Positions 57,676-64,000 of a stretch of DNA of 64,000 bases are shown here, one piece after another (the stretch's first letter is position 1; every line of letters begins with the position of its first letter). This stretch comes from Herbaspirillum aquaticum (GTDB lineage: Bacteria > Pseudomonadota > Gammaproteobacteria > Burkholderiales > Burkholderiaceae_D). The position numbers were made by a program, and so were the translations under genes. The stretch covers positions 186,001 through 250,000 of the forward strand of contig NZ_NJGV01000001.1 of the NCBI RefSeq assembly GCF_002213425.1, given 5' to 3'. The notes under the pieces are model-generated. The model worked only from the letters and a program-made list of their open reading frames with translations. It was not told where the DNA came from and ran no database searches.

Positions 57676-57831
57676 GACGCCGGTTTTTTTGGAGGCCGCG
57701 TCAGCTTGCGGATGGTCAGCAGTAGTCATGAGATGTGAGCGTTGGTGATCCTCAGTTGGGCTAAGGTTCCTGCAGCCCGATGTGGGCAAGCATTCTGCAG
57801 TGACCTACTCATGCGCCAAGGAGAGCCGAAC

Positions 57832-59451
57832 ATGACCATTGCCAAGAAGTTGTACCTTCTCATCATCGCCGTCATCCTGGGCCTGTGCGCCCTGGCGGCG
57901 CTGAGCATCTACCAGAGCCACCGGGTCTCGGAATCAGCCGGCTATTCGACCCAGAATACCGTCCCCAGCATCCTCGCGCTGGATCAGGCGATCGAATCGG
58001 TTTACGCGATACGGCTGAACGTGGCGCGCTACTTCATCGAGCCCGCGACCCGTGAAAAGATTTTCCCTGTCCTCGAGTCGCTGCATGAAAAGGTACAGGC
58101 CGCCTTCCTCAAATACGAGAAGGATTGCATCTCCGACCCGAAAGACGCAAAGATGCTGGAGCAGGACCGTGCCGCCTTTGCCGATTACGAGAAAGCACGG
58201 CACCAGACCTTGGCCCTGGTTGAGACCGGGCAGCCGTCCGAACTGTCGCGCGCGAGGGAAGAGCTGCTGGTGCCGGCCGGCAACCGATTGATAAAAGCCC
58301 TCATTGAGCACAAGCAGTACAACGAACAGCTTGGCCGCCAGGGGATGGAGAACGCCGCTTCTATCCTGGAGTCGTCCACCGTCATCATCGTCGGCGTGAG
58401 CCTGCTGATCGGTGCGGTGGTGGTGGGTTTGAGCCTGCTGCTGGTGCGCCTGATCGTCACGTCCCTGCGACACGCCACGCATGTGGCTGAGGCCATCTCC
58501 CGCTACGACCTCACCAGCAAGATCGATCACGCCGCGCGTGATGAAATCGGCCATCTGATGCAGGCGCTGGGGCGCATGAACGACAGCCTGCGCAAGATCA
58601 TGGGCGGTGTGGGCGACAGCACTGGCACGATCCAGGTGGCCGCGCGTGAAATCGCCACCGGCAATCTGGACCTGTCTTCCCGCACCGAATCGCAGGCGGG
58701 CTCCCTCGAAGAAACGGCCACCGCCATGGAGCAACTGACCGCCACCGTTCGCCAGAACGCGGAGAACGCGCGCCAGGCCAGCGAACTGGCGCGCTCGGCC
58801 TCGGCCGTGGCGGCCCAGGGTGGCAAGGTGGTCGATGAAGTGGTGCTGACCATGGAGGCCATCAATGCCTCGTCGCTGAAGATCGTGGACATCATCAGCG
58901 TGATCGACGGCATCGCTTTCCAGACCAATATCCTCGCCTTGAATGCAGCGGTTGAAGCGGCACGTGCAGGTGAGCAGGGACGCGGCTTTGCGGTGGTGGC
59001 TTCCGAGGTCCGTTCGCTGGCCCAGCGTTCGGCCACGGCCGCCAAGGAGATCAAGGAATTGATCCAGGATTCGGTCGACAAGATCGGTGCCGGTGGCCGC
59101 CTGGTGACCGAGGCGGGCAGTACGATGGCGCAAGTGGTGCAGAGTGTGGGGCGGGTCACCGACATCGTGAGCGAAATCAGTGAGGCCAGCAGTGAACAGA
59201 GCCAGGGCCTGGAGCAGATCAACCAGGCCATCGGCGCCATGGATGAAGTCACGCAACAGAATGCGGCGCTGGTGGAGCAGGCGGCTGCGGCCTCGCAATC
59301 GCTGCAGGAGCAGGCGGTGCAGCTCGCAGGTGCGGTGCAGGTGTTCAAGCTGGATCGTGAACGGGAGCTGGCCATTGACCTGGTGTCCGGGGAGGCCATC
59401 CCGGAGCGGGCTGCCGACTTGCTGCTGGTGGGAGCACGCGCGCAGGCTTGA
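57832..59451 (+). CDS. Methyl-accepting chemotaxis protein (copy 2)
   Basis: 539 aa, exactly the same length as copy 1 and collinear with it. Start [18 protein letters not shown] with a GGAGAG ribosome-binding site. The ligand domain is clearly diverged (for example [17 protein letters not shown]), while the HAMP and signalling parts, including the tip [18 protein letters not shown], are nearly identical. This pattern shows a tandem duplication followed by change of the sensing part. No C-terminal pentapeptide. A strong terminator follows at once. Confidence 0.94.
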   Translation: MTIAKKLYLLIIAVILGLCALAALSIYQSHRVSESAGYSTQNTVPSILALDQAIESVYAIRLNVARYFIEPATREKIFPVLESLHEKVQAAFLKYEKDCISDPKDAKMLEQDRAAFADYEKARHQTLALVETGQPSELSRAREELLVPAGNRLIKALIEHKQYNEQLGRQGMENAASILESSTVIIVGVSLLIGAVVVGLSLLLVRLIVTSLRHATHVAEAISRYDLTSKIDHAARDEIGHLMQALGRMNDSLRKIMGGVGDSTGTIQVAAREIATGNLDLSSRTESQAGSLEETATAMEQLTATVRQNAENARQASELARSASAVAAQGGKVVDEVVLTMEAINASSLKIVDIISVIDGIAFQTNILALNAAVEAARAGEQGRGFAVVASEVRSLAQRSATAAKEIKELIQDSVDKIGAGGRLVTEAGSTMAQVVQSVGRVTDIVSEISEASSEQSQGLEQINQAIGAMDEVTQQNAALVEQAAAASQSLQEQAVQLAGAVQVFKLDRERELAIDLVSGEAIPERAADLLLVGARAQA

Positions 59452-59456
59452 GGGCA

Positions 59457-59487
59457 AGAGGGGCGCTTGGTGGCGTCCCTCTTTTTT
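59457..59487 (+). terminator. Terminator after the second receptor
   Basis: AGAGGG-CGC / GCG-CCCTCT stem with small bulges and TTTTTT, five bases after the stop codon. Confidence 0.85.
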
Positions 59488-59534
59488 CATTTTTCTTCAA
59501 TGCGACGGTAATACCGTCCTGAATCGCAGCGTTC

Positions 59535-60032
59535 TCACTTCTCCGGCATGCCTGACGAGTGATGGCTGGTAATCAGCCATTCCCTGCCATTCCATTCATA
59601 GGTAAAGCTGTAACGGGCATGCACGACCTGGCCGGTGGTGCCGAAGGTGAAGCTGTAGAGGCCGGCATCGATGGCGGTGTTGCATCCTATCCAGAGCCAG
59701 CGCTGGTCGATCTTGCCGACGGGCTTGTTGTGGAGGAAGTGCTCGAAATAATCGATGCGCTCTTCGTTGGTGAACCGCGGCTTGTTGGACACGGTGGGCA
59801 AGAGCAGGGAGCGCGGTGCGTAGTTTTCGGCGACGGCTTCGGGATCGAGCGTTTGCAGTGAGGCATTCCAGCGGTCGAAGAGGCTGGCGATTTCTTTGCC
59901 TGTGGTTGATTTGCACACCATGCCGTTGCCGGGGCCCTCAAAGGGCAGGTCGGGAGCGGGTTTGCTCGACGGGGTCGAGGCGCAGGCGGTGAGGATGAGT
60001 GCCAAGGCTGATGCGGAAAGGATTGTTTTCAT
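59535..60032 (-). CDS. Small lipoprotein with NTF2-like (SnoaL/CaMKII-association type) domain
   Basis: 165 aa. Lipoprotein signal ALALILTACAS with the lipobox cysteine near residue 17. The mature part is an NTF2-like fold: EIASLFDRWNASLQTLDPEAVAENYAP, then a sheet ending RYSFTYEWNGREWLITSHHSS, which is typical of the DUF4440/CaMKII-association group. A GGGGGAAAT site precedes the ATG at 60032. Such proteins bind small ligands or act as inhibitors; no specific role is clear. The gene stands alone. Confidence 0.82.
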   Translation of the reverse strand: MKTILSASALALILTACASTPSSKPAPDLPFEGPGNGMVCKSTTGKEIASLFDRWNASLQTLDPEAVAENYAPRSLLLPTVSNKPRFTNEERIDYFEHFLHNKPVGKIDQRWLWIGCNTAIDAGLYSFTFGTTGQVVHARYSFTYEWNGREWLITSHHSSGMPEK

Positions 60033-60476
60033 ATTTCCCCCATTATTGTTGATCTGTACAGGTGATTCGCGGTGAGCCGGGCATCTGTCCCAGTTGTTCC
60101 TGTCGTTTCGCGGAATGATGAGCCGGTTGCGAGAGCAGGAAATACTGCATCAATCTGACCTGCAGCGCGACGGGTACGCAGAACGTTAGGGCAGTGATGG
60201 TTGCCTGATCGGCCATCTCGAGCAATTGACGTCTACCGGATGGTAAGCGAGTGAGACCAGGCGCATTTGCAGGAAAAGAGCGTTCAAATCCCGTGTTACT
60301 GGTATTCACGGTTGGGAAATGACTGAGGTGTTCCTGCCGTGCTGCGCTGGATCAAAGAAAGTTTATTCGGACGAATTCAAAAGAAAGAAAAGCAGGGAGC
60401 GGCTGAAGATGCGAGTGCCGCCAATTCAACGCATCATCAAGTCTGTTTTGAAGGAGTCAGGAAATAGAAGCAAGAC
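60033..60476. other. Gap between lipoprotein gene and tRNA-Arg
   Basis: 444 bp. It holds the promoter of the lipoprotein gene and one possible small plus-strand gene at 60339-60467. Nothing else is supported. Confidence 0.35.
60339..60467 (+). CDS. Possible small protein, 42 aa, GTG start
   Basis: An open frame from GTG 60339 to TAG 60465-60467 reads MLRWIKESLFGRIQKKEK then QGAAEDASAAN, ending CFEGVRK. Amphipathic basic N-terminus followed by a small acidic part. GAGG at 60325-60328 could be the ribosome-binding site, ten bases before the GTG. No family recognised; it may equally be a chance frame. Confidence 0.25.
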   Translation: MLRWIKESLFGRIQKKEKQGAAEDASAANSTHHQVCFEGVRK

Positions 60477-60553
60477 TGGCCTGCCCTGAGGGACTCGAAC
60501 CCCCGACCTATGGCTTAGAAGGCCATTGCTCTATCCAGTTGAGCTAAGGGCAG
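60477..60553 (-). tRNA. tRNA-Arg(TCT)
   Basis: 77 nt with encoded CCA. Acceptor CTGCCCT / AGGGCAG, D-arm AGCTCAACTGGATAGAGC, anticodon stem ATGGC / GCCAT around CTTCTAA giving anticodon TCT, and T-arm GGTTCGAGTCC. It reads AGA and AGG, rare codons in this GC-rich genome. Confidence 0.96.
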
Positions 60554-60614
60554 TTCGGCGTGGCTGGCGGTGATGCTGCGCCGATGCGCTACCGCCAACG
60601 ATCCAGAAAAAGAA

Positions 60615-60642
60615 AACGGGCTGTCACAGACAGCCCGTTTTT
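60615..60642 (-). terminator. Terminator of tRNA-Pro
   Basis: AACGGGCTGTC / GACAGCCCGTT stem with a short loop and T-run on the minus strand, 6 bp after the tRNA-Pro 3' end and before tRNA-Arg. tRNA-Arg therefore needs read-through or its own promoter. Confidence 0.75.
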
Positions 60643-60648
60643 GATGAG

Positions 60649-60725
60649 TGGTCGGAGTACAAGGATTCGAACCTTGGACCCCCTGGTCCCAAACCAGGTG
60701 CGCTACCGGGCTGCGCTACACTCCG
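60649..60725 (-). tRNA. tRNA-Pro(TGG)
   Basis: 77 nt with encoded CCA. Acceptor CGGAGTG / TACTCCG, with one mismatch or wobble at its inner end. Anticodon stem CCTGG / CCAGG around TTTGGGA gives anticodon TGG. T-arm GGTTCGAATCC. Confidence 0.96.
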
Positions 60726-60734
60726 AGAAGCGAG

Positions 60735-60764
60735 ATAATAGCAGCATCCCTTTCAAATGGTCAA
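60735..60764 (-). promoter_or_regulatory. Promoter of tRNA-Pro
   Basis: On the minus strand TTGACC, 18 bp, then TATTAT, ending about 10 bp before the tRNA gene. It resembles the promoter of tRNA-Leu copy 2. Confidence 0.55.
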
Positions 60765-60793
60765 CAAAGAATGCAAATTCTTCAAACAAGACC

Positions 60794-63571
60794 CTAAGCC
60801 GCCGTCTCCCGCTCCCGTGCTTCGGCCTCGCCCTGCACCCGGATCTCCACCATCAGCTTCTTGATCTCCGGCACGCACGAGCCGCAATTGCCGCCCGCTT
60901 TCACACACGCCGTCACCTGGCTGACCTCCGTCAATCCCTGCGCACGGATCGCGTTGCAGATGGTGTTGCGCCCCACACCAAAACACGAACACACCGTCGG
61001 CCCGGCGTCAGCACCTTTCTCGATGGGCTGACCCACGAGCAGGCCCACGCGGTCGGCTTCTTCCAGCTTGTCCTTGGCAAACAGTCCCGCCAGCCACGAG
61101 CGCGAGGGCAGGTCAGGGCGCGCCGACATGAACAGGCACATGTCGATGCGATCATCGACCACGTGCACCGCACGATAACTGCCGTCGCTCAGGTCTTCAT
61201 ACTCCAGCCAGTCCGCATCGTCGGCCTGCACGCCCAGGAGCGCCCTTGCCCAAGCGGTGTGGTCGCTGATGTGATTGCGGCCGGCCAGTTCATAACGCAC
61301 GAAGTCGCGGCCTTGCACGCGCGTCCAATGGGTAATGTCATCCAGGTCCAGCGCATGGCGCGTGAGGATGAAACCATGCCAGCCCACGCGGAATTCTTCG
61401 ATGGCTACCGGCGTGTGCTTGAACTCCGGTTCGCCCGAGACCGGATCGACCACCGGATTGACCACCGCTCCCACGCGCGCATCGGAGGCGGACTGACCGT
61501 TCCAGTGGATCGGCACGAATACATTGCCACGCGGGATGCCGCCACCATGCTGCACGCGCGCCACCATCGCACCCCAGCGGCTGCTGATGCGCGCCAGGCC
61601 GCCTTCGCGCACGCCATAGAGCAGCGCATCCTGCGGGTGCAGGTCGATGAAGGATTCAGGTATATGGCTGGCCAGCGTGGCTGACTTGCCGGTGCGCGTC
61701 ATGGTGTGCCAGTGGTCGCGCACGCGGCCGGTGTTGAGGATCAGCGGGTAATCCTCGCAAACGGCGTGGCCCGGCGTGCGCGGTGCGGTCGGCACAAAAC
61801 GCGCGCAGCCATCAGCGTGGGTGAAACGATGATCTTCCAGTACCCGTGCCGTGCCGCTGATGCTGCCATCGGACAAGCGCTGCACCGGCCACTGGATCGG
61901 CGCCATCGCGTCATAGGCAGCCTTGTCCATCCCCGTCAGGCCGGAGAGATTGAAGACGCGGCGTGCGCGCTGTGCACCCCCGGCATCGGCTTCGCCATTG
62001 CGATACGCGGAAAGCCGTGCATGTTCATCAAAGATCGCCTGCGGGCCATCGAAATCAAATCCTGCAAAGCCCATGCGCCGCGCGACCTCGCAGATGATCT
62101 GCCAGTCACCGCGCGCCTCGCCCGGTGCCGTGAGGAAAGCCCGCTGCCGCGAAATGCGGCGCTCGGAATTGGTGACCGTCCCGTCCTTCTCGCCCCAGGC
62201 CAGCGCCGGTAGCAGCACGTGGGCCAGCGCATTGGTATCGGTCTGCGTGATGACGTCGGAAGACACCACCAGCTCGCACTTCTGCAGCGCTCGCTGCACC
62301 AGGTCGGCATCGGGCAGGCTCACCAGCGGATTGGTGGCCATGATCCACACCGCCTTGATGCGGCCCTCCTCGATGGAGCGGAACATGTCCACGGCCTTCA
62401 AGCCCGGCTTGTCGGCGATGCGCGGGGATTGCCAGAAGCCTTGCACGATCTCTCGATGCAAGGGCTGGTCCAGGTCCATGTGTGCGGCCAGCATGTTGGC
62501 CAGGCCGCCGACCTCGCGCCCGCCCATGGCATTGGGCTGGCCGGTGATGGAGAAGGGGCCCATGCCGGGCCTGCCGATGCGGCCCGTGGCCAGGTGGCAG
62601 TTGATGATGCTGTTGACCTTGTCAGTGCCGACCGAGGATTGGTTCACGCCCATGGAGAAGCCAGTGACCACCTTCTCCGTCTCGGCAAAGGCTTCGTAAA
62701 AGGCCAGCAGGTCTTGCAGATCCACCTTGCAGATGCGCGCTACCGTGGCCGGATCGGCGCACTCGGCATCGGCCACCGCCAGCGCTTCCTCGAAGCCCTT
62801 GGTGTGCGCGGCGATGAAGGCGTTGTCGCGCAGGCCGCGATGGGCGAGGTAGCTCATCAAACCATTGAAGAGCCACACATCCGTGCCCGCCTTGACGGGC
62901 AGGTGCAGGTCCGCCAGTTCGCAGGTCGCGGTGCGGCGCGGGTCGATCACGACCAGGCGCAGGGCAGGGCGGGTTTCTTTGAGCTTGGCGATGCGCTGGA
63001 AGAGGATGGGATGGCACCACGCGGCATTGGAGCCGACCAGCACGATCAGGTCGGCCAGTTCCAGGTCTTCGTAGCAGACCGGCACCAGGTCTTCACCGAA
63101 GGCGCGCTTGTGGCCGGCTACGGCCGAGGACATGCACAGCCGTGAATTGGTATCGATGTTGGCGCTGCCGATGTAGCCCTTCATGAGCTTGTTGGCGATG
63201 TAGTAGTCCTCGGTCAGCAATTGTCCCGAGACATAGAGTGCGACCGCATCCGGACCATGTTCGGCAATGACGGCCGAGAACTTGCTCGCCACCTGCTCCA
63301 GCGCCTGGTCCCAGGAGACCTGCTGCAATGCGCCTTGCGCATCGCGTACTTGCGGATGCAGCAGGCGGCCATCCAGGTCCACCGTCTCCGCGAGGGCCGA
63401 TCCTTTCACGCACAGGCGGCCGAAGTTGGCCGGATGCTGCGCGTCGCCCTGCACGCTGATGCGGCCATCGTCCTTCAGCGAAGCCGTCACGCCGCAGCCC
63501 ACGCCGCAGTAGGGGCAGGTGGTCGAGGTGGTGGCCACGGCCAGGGCCAGCGGGGTCTGTGCAAGGTTCAT
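60794..63571 (-). CDS. nasA: Assimilatory nitrate reductase, catalytic subunit with BFD-like domain
   Basis: 925 aa molybdopterin enzyme reducing nitrate to nitrite in the cytoplasm. N-terminal [4Fe-4S] site C19-x-x-C22-x-x-x-C26 (CPYCGVGCGV), with a fourth cysteine in GRLCVKGS. Molybdopterin domains follow, with YVSGQLLTEDYYIANK, VVIDPRRT and GMGPFSITGQPNAMGGREVGG (given in part: TGQPNAMGGREV). The C-terminal 60 residues are a BFD-like [2Fe-2S] domain, VCSCFGVG ... CVKAGGNCGSC, as in Klebsiella-type NasA. No Tat signal. The upstream gene on the same strand, 40 bp away, encodes the probable electron-donating flavoprotein. Confidence 0.95.
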   Translation of the reverse strand: MNLAQTPLALAVATTSTTCPYCGVGCGVTASLKDDGRISVQGDAQHPANFGRLCVKGSALAETVDLDGRLLHPQVRDAQGALQQVSWDQALEQVASKFSAVIAEHGPDAVALYVSGQLLTEDYYIANKLMKGYIGSANIDTNSRLCMSSAVAGHKRAFGEDLVPVCYEDLELADLIVLVGSNAAWCHPILFQRIAKLKETRPALRLVVIDPRRTATCELADLHLPVKAGTDVWLFNGLMSYLAHRGLRDNAFIAAHTKGFEEALAVADAECADPATVARICKVDLQDLLAFYEAFAETEKVVTGFSMGVNQSSVGTDKVNSIINCHLATGRIGRPGMGPFSITGQPNAMGGREVGGLANMLAAHMDLDQPLHREIVQGFWQSPRIADKPGLKAVDMFRSIEEGRIKAVWIMATNPLVSLPDADLVQRALQKCELVVSSDVITQTDTNALAHVLLPALAWGEKDGTVTNSERRISRQRAFLTAPGEARGDWQIICEVARRMGFAGFDFDGPQAIFDEHARLSAYRNGEADAGGAQRARRVFNLSGLTGMDKAAYDAMAPIQWPVQRLSDGSISGTARVLEDHRFTHADGCARFVPTAPRTPGHAVCEDYPLILNTGRVRDHWHTMTRTGKSATLASHIPESFIDLHPQDALLYGVREGGLARISSRWGAMVARVQHGGGIPRGNVFVPIHWNGQSASDARVGAVVNPVVDPVSGEPEFKHTPVAIEEFRVGWHGFILTRHALDLDDITHWTRVQGRDFVRYELAGRNHISDHTAWARALLGVQADDADWLEYEDLSDGSYRAVHVVDDRIDMCLFMSARPDLPSRSWLAGLFAKDKLEEADRVGLLVGQPIEKGADAGPTVCSCFGVGRNTICNAIRAQGLTEVSQVTACVKAGGNCGSCVPEIKKLMVEIRVQGEAEARERETAA

Positions 63572-63611
63572 TGGTATCCTCTGTTACTAATTGCCGTGTT
63601 CGCCGTGAAGG

Positions 63612-64000
63612 CTAGGCAGCATGCTGGCACATGGCCTGTCCGAACGGCAGTTCGCGCCGGAAGGCACTGATGTCGCGGCCGCTCTGGATCAGGTCGAAGT
63701 ACCACGGTCCATCTTTGACATCACCATACAGCACTGCGCCGACCAGGCGCGAGCCACGCAATACCAGGCGCTTGTAGATGCCGCGGCGCGGGTCGCGTAC
63801 CACCAGGTCTTCGGTATCTTCACCGCCGATGAAATCGCCGGCCGAATACAGGTCCACGCCGGTCACCTTGAGTTTGGTCGCCGTGGCCTGCTGCACGTAA
63901 CGGCGATGACCGGCACCGGCCAGGTGCGCACCGCAGACGCGAGCCTGGTCCCAGATCGGGGCCACCAGTCCGAAGGTGGCCTTGCGGTGCTGCACGCATT
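63612..64000 (-). CDS. NirB-like FAD/NAD(P) oxidoreductase, C-terminal part, partial
   Basis: The last 129 or so residues of a gene continuing past the window edge. Phrases KVTGVDLYSAGDFIGG, TEDLVVRDPRRGIYKRLV and LVGAVLYGDVKDGPWYFDLI match the end of the FAD-binding half of NirB. It stops there (DISAFRRELPFGQAM, then the C-terminus), with no siroheme or iron-sulphur part. It is therefore probably the separate reductase subunit that feeds NasA (NasB-like), or a short NirB paralogue. Start and NAD-binding region are outside the window. Confidence 0.75.
   Translation of the reverse strand, partial: CVQHRKATFGLVAPIWDQARVCGAHLAGAGHRRYVQQATATKLKVTGVDLYSAGDFIGGEDTEDLVVRDPRRGIYKRLVLRGSRLVGAVLYGDVKDGPWYFDLIQSGRDISAFRRELPFGQAMCQHAA

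Noticed and set aside
60043-60309. 88-codon minus-strand frame between the lipoprotein gene and tRNA-Arg
   Set aside because: No ribosome-binding site, no recognisable domain, and composition near that of random GC-rich frames; possible but not supported enough to list.

Overview
The window looks like a chromosomal segment of a high-GC betaproteobacterium of the Oxalobacteraceae, most probably Herbaspirillum or a close relative. The main evidence is the gene order bamB-der-hfq-hflX-hflK-hflC-hisZ-purA, which is characteristic of betaproteobacteria, together with the protein sequences of ppc, hemCDXY, nasA and livKHMGF. Genus-level placement is inference; no rRNA lies in the window.

Layout. 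1-8.9 kb is a housekeeping block: the BamB C-terminus, ribosome-assembly GTPase Der, Hfq, HflX, the HflK/HflC membrane complex, HisZ, PurA and a phosphoribosyltransferase, closed by a clear terminator. 9-12 kb holds an MFS exporter and an SDR reductase that is now a pseudogene, divergent from a LysR regulator. 12.1-20.3 kb is a two-gene unit of a giant alpha-2-macroglobulin (1963 aa, thioester CLEQ) and penicillin-binding protein 1C. 20.3-28.5 kb is a coherent but unassigned catabolic cluster: a LysR regulator divergent from an agmatinase-family ureohydrolase, a TIM-barrel protein, a 2-oxoglutarate/Fe(II) oxygenase, an amino-acid-type binding protein, a fused permease-ATPase, a class II aldolase and a GhrA-type dehydrogenase. 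It looks like an import and breakdown route for a guanidino or amino compound, and it is my main candidate for an undescribed system.

28.5-33.0 kb is an AT-richer island, unlike its surroundings. It contains remains of polymorphic (Hint/nuclease) toxins and several immunity-like genes. The toxin carries a nonsense codon and a frameshift, so this is a decaying effector-immunity locus whose immunity genes persist. It ends at two tandem tRNA-Leu(CAG) genes and the decayed trace of a third copy.

33.8-38.4 kb is a complete branched-chain amino-acid ABC transporter (livKHMGF order on the minus strand). It is followed by argH, an HDOD-domain protein, a dienelactone-hydrolase-like exported protein, ppc, the hemC-hemD-hemX-hemY tetrapyrrole group, ppa, prfC, a DUF3300 protein with a glutamine-rich tail, a GNAT acetyltransferase, two tandem paralogous chemoreceptors, a small lipoprotein, tRNA-Arg(TCT) and tRNA-Pro(TGG). 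The window ends in assimilatory nitrate reductase (nasA) and the end of a NirB-like FAD oxidoreductase. No CRISPR array, transposase, integrase or rRNA was seen.
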